Source: Lentisphaerota bacterium (GTDB lineage Bacteria > Verrucomicrobiota > Kiritimatiellia > RFP12 > UBA3636). Taken from it: a stretch of 44,404 bases of DNA. Within the stretch, counting starts at the first letter, position 1. The number at the start of each line of letters is the position of its first letter. Of this stretch, positions 1 to 8,174 are shown piece by piece. A program made the position numbers and the translations under genes. The notes beneath the pieces were generated by a model. The model was given only the letters and a program-made list of their open reading frames with translations, searched no databases and was not told the DNA's origin. The DNA lies in contig JALHHX010000003.1 in assembly GCA_022837245.1 (NCBI GenBank), forward strand, positions 1-44,404, in the 5' to 3' direction.

Positions 1-4
1 CCTT

Positions 5-1429
5 TCAGCAGACTGGGCTTTCCGGGGTGCTGAGGCAGAGCGAAAGTTCGGGGATGCGGATTTTTTCCGGTAGCTGTTTTGTTGCGTCGTACAACGCCGG
101 ACGAAGCGCCTCCTCGAGAACGGGATGGTAGAACGGGCATTGAAGCAGATCCGATACCTTCGAATCATGTTGAATCGCCCACGAGAGCTGATGGCCGAAA
201 TGCTCGCCTCCCGGGCATGCGCCTTCGGCGCCCAGAATTTTGCCGGTGGCGCGTTCGACATAAATGCGTAGAAGCCCGCGGTTCGAGCCCTCGACTTGCG
301 CCCGTGCCTGATCGGAAAAATTTACGGAGCCGACCACGTGGTCGACACTTTTGAGCTGCCCGGCTGTTATGCCCGAGGCGAAAATCTGCGGATCGGTGAA
401 AGTGATGCGAAGCGGCGTGCGGCGGCAGAACCACTCTGGTTTGTCGGCGGCGGCGTTCGATCCGGCTATGAAACCCTCGTCGAGCGCCTCGTGCAGAATC
501 GGGCGGCAGGCGTCGGCATCGCCCGCGATGAATACGGGCAGATCGCCGACCTGCATCGTGCGCCCGTTGAATTCGGGGATCACTTTCTCGCCGATTTCGA
601 GGCCGAGATTCTCCAGTCCCAGTCCCTGGAGATTTGGCGTGACGCCCGCTGCGAGCAGAACTTTGTCGACAACAGCGGAGAAGTCGCCGGAACGGACGCG
701 CACGGCGTCATCAGCTTCCTCGAGTTGCGCAGGCTCTCCGAGGTGGAATGGGAATTCCTCCGCGATGATGGAGCGCATCGCGGCGTTGACTTCGGGGTCG
801 GTGATCCCACCGATGAACTGCCCTGTGCCGAAACCAGTGATCTCTAAACCGAGACGGCTTAGTGCCTGCCCTATTTCAAGGCCGATGGGGCCGAGCCCGA
901 CCACTGCGATGCGTTTAGGCAGGTCTTCCTGCTCGAAGAAATCGTCGCTCGTCAAAATGCGGTCGCCGAACCCCTCGCGCCAGCCCTCAGGATAACGTGG
1001 ATTTGCGCCAGTGGCGATGATGATTTTACCGGTCTCAAAAATATCCTCACCCACCTGGACGCAGTGTGGCCCTAGTATTTTCGCCTTGCCGATTATGAGT
1101 CTATCACCGGCAAGTTCCTTCGTGGCGGCCACCATGCCACCGGCAAAATGGTCGCGCAGTTTGCGAACGTGGCGCATTACGGCGGGAATGTTGCATGATA
1201 GATGTTCAGCTCCGGAGATCCCCTTGTCAGTGAAAGCTTTGCTCGAGTGGAAAGAGTTTGCGGCGTTTATGAGCACTTTCGACGGCATGCAGCCCACCCT
1301 TGCGCAAGTCGTGCCGAGCGGTCCTTTGTCGATCAGCACGAAATCCATTCCTTTTTTTTGTGCTACCCGAGCAGCGGATATGCCGGCGCTGCCCGCTCCG
1401 ATAATCGTGAGTTCGACTTTTCTCTTCAT
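5..1429 (-). CDS. Dihydrolipoyl dehydrogenase-like FAD disulfide oxidoreductase
   Basis: 474-residue class I pyridine nucleotide-disulfide oxidoreductase, a usual length for the family. The N-terminus has the FAD-binding GAGSAGISAA (about residues 11-20), followed by the redox-active disulfide CARVGC with the downstream MPSK. The NAD-binding fold carries GLGPIGLEIG, a second FAD contact is AGDADA, and the C-terminal dimer domain has the His-Glu pair in YHPVLEEALR. These mark a functional flavoenzyme passing electrons between NAD(P)H and a disulfide. The GTTCARVGCMPSK variant differs from the GGTCLNVGCIPSK of housekeeping E3 subunits, and no E1 or E2 genes lie nearby, so the physiological partner is unknown. 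It is the last gene of a four-gene - strand unit, 27 bp after the amidohydrolase. The family is certain; dihydrolipoamide as substrate is inference. Confidence 0.85.
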   Translation of the reverse strand: MKRKVELTIIGAGSAGISAARVAQKKGMDFVLIDKGPLGTTCARVGCMPSKVLINAANSFHSSKAFTDKGISGAEHLSCNIPAVMRHVRKLRDHFAGGMVAATKELAGDRLIIGKAKILGPHCVQVGEDIFETGKIIIATGANPRYPEGWREGFGDRILTSDDFFEQEDLPKRIAVVGLGPIGLEIGQALSRLGLEITGFGTGQFIGGITDPEVNAAMRSIIAEEFPFHLGEPAQLEEADDAVRVRSGDFSAVVDKVLLAAGVTPNLQGLGLENLGLEIGEKVIPEFNGRTMQVGDLPVFIAGDADACRPILHEALDEGFIAGSNAAADKPEWFCRRTPLRITFTDPQIFASGITAGQLKSVDHVVGSVNFSDQARAQVEGSNRGLLRIYVERATGKILGAEGACPGGEHFGHQLSWAIQHDSKVSDLLQCPFYHPVLEEALRPALYDATKQLPEKIRIPELSLCLSTPESPVC

Positions 1430-1456
1430 TTAGGATCTCCCGGTTAATGCGTTGCT

Positions 1457-2752
1457 TTATTGATGCACCCAGTCGCGGATCAAACGGATTTTGGCGCGTA
1501 AAGCGGCGTAGTCTAGGGTTTTGAATTCGCCGTCCTGATACAGAATGCGGCCGTTCACAACCGTCAGGCGGTTTTCAAACCCGGTCGCGGAATAAACGAT
1601 GTTGGAGACGATATTATGCACGGGTTGCATGTTCGGCGACGTCAGATCCACCGCGATGAAATCGGCGAGCTTGCCTTTTTCGAGCGATCCTATATCAGGG
1701 TTGTGCAGCGCCTTCGCGCCGCCGAGTGTCGCCATGTCAAGGACCGCCGAGGCAGGCGCTTCGAGCGGGTCGAGGTTGTCGACCTTCTGCAGCAAGGATG
1801 CCAGATACATTTCGCGCACCATGTTCTGCGCGTTGTTGGAGGCGGGGCCGTCGGTGCCCAGCGCCACTGGTATTCCGAGTTCGGTCATTCTGGGAATCGG
1901 GGCGACTCCGGAAGCCAGCTTCATATTGGAGGCCGGGTTGTGCACCACGGCGCAACCACATTCTGATGTGATGCGAAGATCCCCATCGTCGACGTCGACC
2001 ATGTGGAAGAGAGTTGTGTCGCCACGCAATATGCCGAGAGAATTGCAGTAACCCAAGGGGCGCATTCCATTCCTCTTGAGGCACGTCTCGGTCTCGCCCT
2101 CCGTCTCCGCCATGTGCATGGCGAATAGGAAGCCCGTCTCGTCGGCCAGATCGCGGCAGCGCTCCAGCAATCCGGGGGAAGTGGTGTAAACCGCATGCGG
2201 CGCCACCGCGCCGGTGATCAGCGGATCGTTTTTCCAGGCTAGCGCATATCCCCTGACGCGGTCGAAAAGCTCCCTTTCGGTCGCTCCGGCGAGTCCCGGG
2301 AAATACATTGTGACAGATTCCCCGAGCACGGCGCGCAGCCCAGCCTCCGACGCCGCCCCGGCCGCGGCGTCTGCCATCATGTACATGTCGTAAAAGGCAG
2401 TGCAACCCGTGCGTATAAGCTCGGCGCACGAGAACAGAGAGGCCGTGCGTATTATGTCGCGTGTCAGGCGATTCTCGATCGGGAAGATGTCCTTCTGCAG
2501 CCAGTCCATGAGCGCCTTGTCGTCGGAAAACCCGCGCAGCGCGCTCATTGGAATGTGTGTGTGGCCGTTGATCAGCCCCGGCATGATCACCGCCTCGCCA
2601 AGGTCGAGCACTTCCGCGGCCGGCCTTCGCGCCCGCACTTCGGCCAGCGGCCCGATATCGGCAATCCTGCCGCCCTCGACGGCGATGGCGCCGCCGCGCA
2701 GGCATTCGCGGGCGGCGTTTTGCGTCAGGATATAATCGGCGGCGTAGATCAT
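1457..2752 (-). CDS. Amidohydrolase, MtaD / S-adenosylhomocysteine deaminase type
   Basis: 431-residue member of the TRZ/ATZ/MtaD branch of the amidohydrolase superfamily, cytoplasmic and of full length. Metal ligands are visible in order: HTH in GHTHIPMSALRGF (about residue 64), the His of FAMHMAET, the His of LFHMVDVDD and the Asp of GTDGPASNN. The N-terminal and C-terminal strands form the usual small beta-sandwich domain. Known members deaminate 5'-methylthioadenosine, S-adenosylhomocysteine, guanine-like or triazine substrates. The ADEKALMDW-like stretch (DDKALMDWLQ) after the metal site is typical of MTA/SAH deaminases, which makes that the best guess. It lies 9 bp downstream of a sugar isomerase gene and 27 bp before the flavoprotein, so it is probably cotranscribed with both. 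Exact substrate is uncertain. Confidence 0.85.
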   Translation of the reverse strand: MIYAADYILTQNAARECLRGGAIAVEGGRIADIGPLAEVRARRPAAEVLDLGEAVIMPGLINGHTHIPMSALRGFSDDKALMDWLQKDIFPIENRLTRDIIRTASLFSCAELIRTGCTAFYDMYMMADAAAGAASEAGLRAVLGESVTMYFPGLAGATERELFDRVRGYALAWKNDPLITGAVAPHAVYTTSPGLLERCRDLADETGFLFAMHMAETEGETETCLKRNGMRPLGYCNSLGILRGDTTLFHMVDVDDGDLRITSECGCAVVHNPASNMKLASGVAPIPRMTELGIPVALGTDGPASNNAQNMVREMYLASLLQKVDNLDPLEAPASAVLDMATLGGAKALHNPDIGSLEKGKLADFIAVDLTSPNMQPVHNIVSNIVYSATGFENRLTVVNGRILYQDGEFKTLDYAALRAKIRLIRDWVHQ

Positions 2753-2761
2753 CTTGGTTCT

Positions 2762-3634
2762 TTAGGCGTTCGCCTCGTACCTACGGAGGTTTTCCAGGCC
2801 GATGGTGATACCTTCAAGCACGGGCTCCATGCCTTCGAACTCTATGGAGAGTCCCTTGTCATAGCCCTTGCGCTTCATGATGCCGATGCAGGTCTGGACC
2901 GGCACTTCGCCGTGCCCGATGATAGTGCCACGAAGGTAATTGCCGGCGCGCGAGCGGAACCAGCCCCTGCCCGGGTTGGGCATGTTGCCGCACTTGACGT
3001 TGAAGTCCTTCGCATGCACGTGGAAGGCATACGGTGCCACGCGTCCCACTGCGGCCGCCGGATCTTCGTCCGCGCAGAGGAAGTTGCCCATGTCGACCAG
3101 GAGACCGAAATTCTGGTGGCCAACGCCGTTCGCCAGTTTCTCCACGCGCTCGCTGTCCTGGCAGAAAAATCCGTGGTTCTCGACCATCGTCCTTATACCC
3201 ATGTCGGCGGCGATCTCGGTGACGGCGCGGCAGCCTTTGATGAGGATCGGCAGGGCGTCGTCGAACCCGCTCGGACCGACGTGCTCGGCGGGGAAGCCGC
3301 CGGTGGCATCGTGGCGCATGCCTGAACAGCCGAGGATCTTGGCGATGTCCAGCTCGCCGCGCAGGCGCTCAACCTCGTCCTTCCATGCGTCGCCCGGGCC
3401 CTTCAGGAAGTTGGCGCCGATCGTGAAGTTTCGGACTTCAAGCCCGGCCGCCGCGCATGCCTCGCGCACTTGGACGGCGAAATCCTCCTTCGAGACGCCT
3501 TCTGGATTGGCCAGGCCGGAGAATTCGATGAATTCGAAACCCATCTCCTTCGCCTTCGAGACAACCTCGATCTGGGTCATCGCCCCGGAGGAGACAAGAC
3601 GTGAAAAACTGTAAGAACTGACGCCTAATTTCAT
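2762..3634 (-). CDS. Sugar phosphate isomerase/epimerase (xylose isomerase-like TIM barrel)
   Basis: 290-residue AP-endonuclease-2/xylose-isomerase-like TIM barrel protein. Features visible include the N-terminal strand MKLGVSSYSFSRL, an acidic segment FEFIEFSG, the metal-site-like strands TMVENHGFF and GLLVDMGNF, the His-rich VAPYAFHVHAKDFNV, and the final YDKGLSIEFEG in which the Glu is a likely metal ligand. The family includes keto-sugar and inosose epimerases/isomerases and uses a divalent metal; no secretion signal is evident. It sits 30 bp downstream of a second, distantly related family member and 9 bp upstream of the amidohydrolase, in one - strand unit. Proteins like this are heavily expanded in Lentisphaerota and relatives. 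The substrate cannot be read from sequence. Confidence 0.85.
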   Translation of the reverse strand: MKLGVSSYSFSRLVSSGAMTQIEVVSKAKEMGFEFIEFSGLANPEGVSKEDFAVQVREACAAAGLEVRNFTIGANFLKGPGDAWKDEVERLRGELDIAKILGCSGMRHDATGGFPAEHVGPSGFDDALPILIKGCRAVTEIAADMGIRTMVENHGFFCQDSERVEKLANGVGHQNFGLLVDMGNFLCADEDPAAAVGRVAPYAFHVHAKDFNVKCGNMPNPGRGWFRSRAGNYLRGTIIGHGEVPVQTCIGIMKRKGYDKGLSIEFEGMEPVLEGITIGLENLRRYEANA

Positions 3635-3664
3635 TTTTGCTGCTTTCTTTTGTATCGTTGTTTT

Positions 3665-4525
3665 TTACTTAATTTGAGATTCAAGAAACTTCACGCCCGC
3701 GGCTATATCGCCGTAGCGGTCTTCCCCTTCTTCACGCTCAATCGTCAGGTATCCCTTGTAGCCGACCGCGGTTAGAGCGTTGAGGTAAGGCTTCCACTGC
3801 ACGTCGCCTTCGCCTAAAGGGAGCTCCTTGAAGGGCGCGCCACCCAGCGCTTTTTCGAGGTCAGGGTAGTTGCCGTCGGAGAACGCCGCGTACACTTTGG
3901 CAGGGTCGCATACTTTCAGATTGCGCCCATCCTTCGCATGCGTGTGGACGATGTAAGGGGCGAGCGTTTTGACAGCCGCCACGGGGTCGTCTTGTGTCAC
4001 CATTACGAGGTTTGCAGGGTCGAGGTTGACACCGATGCCGCCAACTCCAAGCGAGTCGAGGAATTCACGCAGCACGACGGCCGTCTCGGGTCCGGTTTCG
4101 ATCGCGAACATCACATTCTTTTCCGACGCGTAAGAACCGAGCTGGCGGCAGGCGTCTTGCAAAACCGCGTACAACGGGTTGGACTTGTCTTTTGGCACCG
4201 AGCCTATATGCGTCGTGACGACATTTGTTTCCAGATCAACGGCCAGGTCCACGATGAGCTTAGAGCGGCGTATGTGGTCGGGGTTTCTCCCGGCATTCAT
4301 GAAATGGCCGATATCGCCGCAGACCGCGGATATCTCAAGACCCAGATCCGCGGTGTACGCTTTGAGCTCGCGCCTCGCAGCCGCGTCCAGCAGCTCCGGC
4401 TTGATTTCTTTTGAGTTCGCGTAGAACTGGACGCCTTCAGCGCCCACCTCCTTCGCAGCCTGCAATCCCCTGCGCAGGCCTAGCTTGAACGAATCCACGA
4501 TGACACCGATTTTGAACGAATGCAT
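3665..4525 (-). CDS. Sugar phosphate isomerase/epimerase, second paralogue
   Basis: 286-residue TIM barrel protein of the same fold as its downstream neighbour but clearly divergent. It starts with FKIGVIVDSFKLGLRRGLQ, has VVTTHIGSVP, VMFAIETGPE, the strand GIGVNLDPANL and the His pair YIVHTHAKD, and ends with YLTIEREEGEDRYGDI. The Glu/Asp/His positions match the family's metal site. It is the first gene of a four-gene - strand transcription unit. A ribosome-binding sequence, GAGAGGA, precedes the ATG in the 209-bp divergent gap shared with metG. Two isomerases plus a deaminase and an oxidoreductase suggest a catabolic route for an unusual sugar or nucleoside; that is inference. Confidence 0.85.
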   Translation of the reverse strand: MHSFKIGVIVDSFKLGLRRGLQAAKEVGAEGVQFYANSKEIKPELLDAAARRELKAYTADLGLEISAVCGDIGHFMNAGRNPDHIRRSKLIVDLAVDLETNVVTTHIGSVPKDKSNPLYAVLQDACRQLGSYASEKNVMFAIETGPETAVVLREFLDSLGVGGIGVNLDPANLVMVTQDDPVAAVKTLAPYIVHTHAKDGRNLKVCDPAKVYAAFSDGNYPDLEKALGGAPFKELPLGEGDVQWKPYLNALTAVGYKGYLTIEREEGEDRYGDIAAGVKFLESQIK

Positions 4526-4605
4526 TTACTGTCCTCTCACGTATACGGTTGTTAAGTCCTTTTTGCACGAGCACTCCTTGCGGCTTTGAAGCTTCCGGCG
4601 GGCAC

Positions 4606-4634
4606 GCTAAAATTGATGGCTTATCTTACATCAA
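4606..4634 (-). promoter_or_regulatory. Putative promoter of the isomerase-amidohydrolase-flavoprotein unit
   Basis: On the - strand a -35-like TTGATG (4629-4634) and a -10-like TTTAGC (4606-4611) are separated by 17 bp, about 80 bp upstream of the first gene of the unit. The match to consensus is moderate. metG must be served by a separate promoter in the same gap; TTGTCT at 4670-4675 is the only -35 candidate seen for it. Confidence 0.3.
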
Positions 4635-4734
4635 TGCCGCTTCCCACCGCAAGGAATAACTACAATTTCTTGTCTGGAACCTCTTCTTTATGCTAGACTT
4701 CACGCTCGCACAAGACCAGAGGAACCCCATATAA

Positions 4735-6756
4735 ATGCAAAAACGCCGCATCGTAGTGACATCAGCTCTCCCGTATGCAAACGGGGACATACACATCGGG
4801 CATCTCGTAGAGTACCTTCAGACTGATTTTTGGGTGCGTTTCCAGAAGATGCGCGGCCACGAATGCGTTTACGTCTGCGCGGATGACACGCACGGCACGC
4901 CCATCATGATACGTGCACGCAAGGAAGGCATCACCCCCGAAGAGCTCATCGCCGAGAGCTACAAGCGCCACACGAAGGACTTCGACGATTTCGAAATAGA
5001 GTTCGACAACTACTACTCGACAAACTCTCCCGAGAACCGCGATTTCTGCGCCACGATTTTCAGCCGCGCCAAGAAAAACAACGCGGTCTTCTACAAGGAC
5101 GTCCCGCAGCTCTACTGCCCCAATGACAAGATTTTCCTACCGGACCGGTTTGTTCGCGGAACCTGCCCGAAGTGCGGCGCCAAGGACCAGTACGGCGACT
5201 CCTGCGAAAAATGCAGCAGCACATATTCGCCGGCAGACATGGAGGACGCGCGCTGCGCCATCTGCAACACGGGCAAGCCCGAGATCCGCAACAGCGAGCA
5301 CATCTTCTTCAACCTGGAGATGTTCCGCAACTACCTCGCCAACTGGCTGACCACGCACGTCGCACCCGACGTCGCCAACAAACTCCTCGAATGGTTCGGG
5401 GAAGACTCAAAACTACATCCCTGGGACATCTCGCGCGACGCCCCGTATTTCGGCTTCGAAATTCCCGATCACCCCGGTAAGTTTTTCTACGTTTGGCTCG
5501 ACGCGCCGGTCGGATACATGGCCTCTCTCCTCAACTGGTGCTATAAAAAAGGAAAAAACTTCGACAGCTGGTGGAACAACCCCGATGCCGAGCTCTACCA
5601 TTTCATAGGAAAGGACATCGTCCGATTCCACTGCCTCTTTTGGCCCGCGCTGCTCCACGCATCCAACTACAAAGGCCCCACGCAGGTTTTCGTGCACGGC
5701 TTCCTAACCGTGAATGGCGAGAAGATGAGCAAATCGCGAGGCACGTTCATCAGCGCCCGCACATACCTCGACAACCTCGATCCGGCGCATCTACGCTACT
5801 ACTACGCCTGCAAGATCAACAACACGACTGACGACGTGGATCTTAATTTCGACGATTTCACCTTGCGCGTCAACAGCGATCTGGTTGGCAAAATCACGAA
5901 CCTCGCATCGCGCGGAGCCCAGATGCTTAACAAGAAGCTCGATGGCAAAATGGGAGACATGGACGACGAAGGACGCGCCATCGTGGCCGAGTTTCGCTCT
6001 CGCGCTCAAACCATCGCCGATCATTACGAGGCGCGTCGCTTCTCGCAGGTTCCTGTCGAAGTCTGCCGCCTTGCGGATCTTGCAAACGAATACTTCGACC
6101 GCAAGGAGCCCTGGAAAACCATCAAGACCGATCCGGAGGCGACGCGTCAGGTCTTGACCTCGATTCTTAACATGTTCCGGCTTCTCACGATCTACCTCAC
6201 ACCCATCCTTCCGCGGTACTCTGAGAAAGTCGCCGTGTTGTTTGGCGAACATGCGTACTCTTGGAGGTCGCTGGACACCGATCTCGAAAACCGCGAAATA
6301 TCCAACTACGAATATCTCGCCGTACGGGTTTTGCCCGAAAAAGTGGAGGCAATGGTCGAAGCGTCGAAGGCAGCTGCTCCGAATCCCCAGGCAACCGCCG
6401 AGCCGGTCGAACCGCTAAAGCCAGAAGTCGATATCGAACAGTTCGCAGCCCTCGACCTCCGCGTCGCGCTTGTGGAAAACGCCTCAACCGTCGAAGGTTC
6501 CGACAAACTTATACAACTGTCACTCGACCTCGGCGCACTTGGCAAGCGCAACATTTTCTCCGGCATCCGAGCATCATACCCAGATCCATCCGTCCTTAAC
6601 GGCAAACAAATAGTGATCATCGCCAACCTAAAGCCGCGCAAAATGCGTTTCGGCATCTCCGAAGGCATGGTGCTGTCAGCCGGCGGTGCCGATCATTCGC
6701 AGCTTTGCGTGCTAGTCCCGGCAGGCGACGCCAAGCCCGGCGACGCCATAGGGTGA
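4735..6756 (+). CDS. metG: Methionyl-tRNA synthetase
   Basis: 673-residue cytoplasmic class I aminoacyl-tRNA synthetase that charges tRNA-Met. The Rossmann fold opens with VTSALPYANGDIHIGH, containing the HIGH signature. A zinc-binding connective domain follows (CPKCG, then CEKC, then CAIC), and KMSKS lies at about residues 330-334 in GEKMSKSRGTFI. An alpha-helical anticodon-binding domain comes next. The last 110 residues form an EMAP/Arc1p-like tRNA-binding domain starting near FAALDLRVALVENA, which promotes dimerisation in long-form MetG. Length and domain order are normal for the long form. The ATG is preceded by AGAGGA with a rather long 12-bp spacing. The gene is followed 6 bp later by an RNA methyltransferase, suggesting cotranscription of two translation-related genes. 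Confidence 0.98.
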   Translation: MQKRRIVVTSALPYANGDIHIGHLVEYLQTDFWVRFQKMRGHECVYVCADDTHGTPIMIRARKEGITPEELIAESYKRHTKDFDDFEIEFDNYYSTNSPENRDFCATIFSRAKKNNAVFYKDVPQLYCPNDKIFLPDRFVRGTCPKCGAKDQYGDSCEKCSSTYSPADMEDARCAICNTGKPEIRNSEHIFFNLEMFRNYLANWLTTHVAPDVANKLLEWFGEDSKLHPWDISRDAPYFGFEIPDHPGKFFYVWLDAPVGYMASLLNWCYKKGKNFDSWWNNPDAELYHFIGKDIVRFHCLFWPALLHASNYKGPTQVFVHGFLTVNGEKMSKSRGTFISARTYLDNLDPAHLRYYYACKINNTTDDVDLNFDDFTLRVNSDLVGKITNLASRGAQMLNKKLDGKMGDMDDEGRAIVAEFRSRAQTIADHYEARRFSQVPVEVCRLADLANEYFDRKEPWKTIKTDPEATRQVLTSILNMFRLLTIYLTPILPRYSEKVAVLFGEHAYSWRSLDTDLENREISNYEYLAVRVLPEKVEAMVEASKAAAPNPQATAEPVEPLKPEVDIEQFAALDLRVALVENASTVEGSDKLIQLSLDLGALGKRNIFSGIRASYPDPSVLNGKQIVIIANLKPRKMRFGISEGMVLSAGGADHSQLCVLVPAGDAKPGDAIG

Positions 6757-6762
6757 GCCGCG

Positions 6763-7542
6763 GTGGCATGGTCTGACAGGCCCGACGCCGATGTTCTGGG
6801 CAAATGGAAAACTGCCCTTCGCCTTCTGCGCGCAATCGAGGAGCTGCCCGGGGATTCTCCAGATAGAGCTTCGAGGATACGCGAGGCCCGGAGCTACTTT
6901 CTGGCGTCTCGGGTCGAACACCTGCAGAAGCTCGCGCGTGTCCTTCAGGATGGGATGGACGACAAGCAGCTCCTCTGCGCAATCGTGCCCGTGGAACGCA
7001 TTGCGACACGGCAGCGTATCACGGATACGGACATGCATCTGGTTTCAACAGATTCGCCTGTTCAGGTCGCAGACACATTTCCGCTGACAATTGTGGCGGA
7101 CAACCTTCGTTCCGCTATGAACATCGGTGGCATATTCAGAACCGCAGAGTTTTTTGGGGCCGATGCCGTGTGGCTGTGTGGGTACACCGCCACGCCGGAA
7201 CATCCGCACGTGGCAAAGTCCGCCATGGGAGCGGAGCGGCTTGTGCCTTGGCGCACGTTCCCGGATGTGCGCGATGCGATAATGGAATTGCATGCTCAAG
7301 GCCGTGTCGTCTATGCTCTTGAAACCGCTGAAAATGCGCAGGACGCCACCGTTTTACAGTACTCGTTTCCTTCTGCGCTTCTGCTAGGCAACGAGCGTTT
7401 TGGACTTGATCCCGAAGTTCTATCACTTTCCGATGCCGTTCTAGCCATCCGCTCACACGGCACCAAAAACTCGCTCAACGTCGTCTCCGCCGCAGCTATC
7501 ACGCTCTGCGCCGCCCGGAGTTCCTTTGGCGCAAAGTTGTAG
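6763..7542 (+). CDS. SpoU/TrmH family RNA 2'-O-methyltransferase
   Basis: 259-residue SPOUT-class RNA methyltransferase that transfers a methyl group from S-adenosylmethionine to a ribose 2'-OH in tRNA or rRNA. All three SpoU motifs are visible: NLRSAMNIGGIFRTAEFFGA with the catalytic-type Asn and Arg, LLLGNERFGLD, and KNSLNVVSAAAI at the trefoil knot. The first about 85 residues form a poorly conserved N-terminal extension, possibly an RNA-binding helical segment. Translation appears to start at GTG 6763, six bases after the metG stop; the next in-frame ATG is far inside, and the close spacing suggests translational coupling. The modified RNA position cannot be told from the sequence. Confidence 0.9.
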   Translation: MAWSDRPDADVLGKWKTALRLLRAIEELPGDSPDRASRIREARSYFLASRVEHLQKLARVLQDGMDDKQLLCAIVPVERIATRQRITDTDMHLVSTDSPVQVADTFPLTIVADNLRSAMNIGGIFRTAEFFGADAVWLCGYTATPEHPHVAKSAMGAERLVPWRTFPDVRDAIMELHAQGRVVYALETAENAQDATVLQYSFPSALLLGNERFGLDPEVLSLSDAVLAIRSHGTKNSLNVVSAAAITLCAARSSFGAKL

Positions 7543-7676
7543 CGGGCGCATCTCCATTTTGCCCCGGACTTGTTCTGTTCCCTTAGTGACGCAGTGTGCC
7601 TGCGGAATATTGGAATGGAGGAAGAATGGAATGTTGGGGTTATACCCGGATATGTTGTTTGGTTGCTTCTGGGAAC

Positions 7677-7694
7677 ACCGGGCTCCAGCCCGGT
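7677..7694. repeat. Perfect inverted repeat ACCGGGCT/AGCCCGGT
   Basis: Two 8-base arms are separated by CC, giving a strong GC-rich hairpin in the intergenic gap downstream of the methyltransferase gene. No U-tract follows on either strand, so it is not a standard intrinsic terminator. Similar short GC hairpins occur at 13346-13362, 32443-32462 and 40431-40456. Confidence 0.5.
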
Positions 7695-7818
7695 TCACGC
7701 AGCAAAAGCCAATCAAAAAGCTCGCATAGCCATGGCTTTGCGCTCCTTCGTTCATTCGTGGCTTCGTGAGGACGCTTCCACGCGGTGCCGTCACTTCAAA
7801 AATCATCATGTGGCAAAG

Positions 7819-7852
7819 GAAAATCTGCGCATATCTGCGCAATCTGCGGATC
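7819..7852. repeat. Dispersed ATCTGCGC-type intergenic repeat, copy 1
   Basis: The segment reiterates AATCTGCGC / ATCTGCGC / AATCTGCGGAT. A closely related segment with the same AAATCTG-CGCGGATCTGCGGAT character occurs at 40612-40645 in the gap before the hydG-like gene. The two are about 33 kb apart, both intergenic, suggesting a multicopy genomic element. Confidence 0.5.
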
Positions 7853-8014
7853 CATACTGCGTTGCAAGGGTTTCGCGTCGTCGCGCCTTCGCGTGAGGCT
7901 TACTACGCAGCAAGAGCCTCCGCGCCATTGCGCCTCGCGGGATAAGAGACAGGAGACAGACTCAAAATCTTGGTGCAAGATGCGCGAAGGCGTGACCAGC
8001 ACAGCACTTTTTTT

Positions 8015-8044
8015 TTGTACTTTAGTTTGTTTATGCGTTATCAT
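8015..8044 (+). promoter_or_regulatory. tRNA-Leu promoter
   Basis: TTGTAC (8015-8020) and TATCAT (8039-8044) are separated by 18 bp. The -10 ends 14 bases upstream of the mature tRNA 5' end. The region is locally AT-rich with a run of T's just before, unlike the surrounding GC-rich DNA. Confidence 0.5.
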
Positions 8045-8058
8045 TGAGCCTCGTCGAA

Positions 8059-8141
8059 GCCTAGGTGGCGAAATGGCAGACGCATGGGACTTAAAATCCT
8101 TTGGTGGCAACACCGTGCGGGTTCGACTCCCGCCCTAGGCA
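8059..8141 (+). tRNA. tRNA-Leu (anticodon UAA)
   Basis: The acceptor arms GCCTAGG (8059-8065) and CCTAGGC (8134-8140) pair fully, with discriminator A at 8141. The D arm contains GGCAGACGC. The anticodon loop CTTAAAA (8090-8096) gives UAA. A long variable arm, GGTGGCAACACCG, marks a class II tRNA, and the T arm GCGGG-TTCGACT-CCCGC is perfect. The outermost anticodon-stem pair is a T-T mismatch. CCA is not encoded, unlike the two tRNAs near 27.6 kb. Confidence 0.95.
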
Positions 8142-8174
8142 CTTTTAAAGCACCCCTAACTAACCGGCAATTCA

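Larger units (their letters stand above)
7543..8058 (+). other. 516-bp gene-free gap before tRNA-Leu
   Basis: No credible coding region is seen in this stretch. It holds a short perfect inverted repeat (7677-7694), a low-complexity run of GGAAT-type words near 7612-7645, a dispersed ATCTGCGC-type repeat (7819-7852) with a relative at 40612-40645, and the tRNA-Leu promoter at its right end. Small open frames here lack ribosome-binding sites and the G/C-rich third positions of neighbouring genes. It looks like intergenic repeat debris. Confidence 0.6.

Noticed and set aside
4526..4734. Possible T-box or SAM riboswitch ahead of metG
   Set aside because: Neither the T-box NGGTGGNACCGCG-like motif nor a SAM riboswitch core was seen in the 209-base gap, which also serves the divergent unit.
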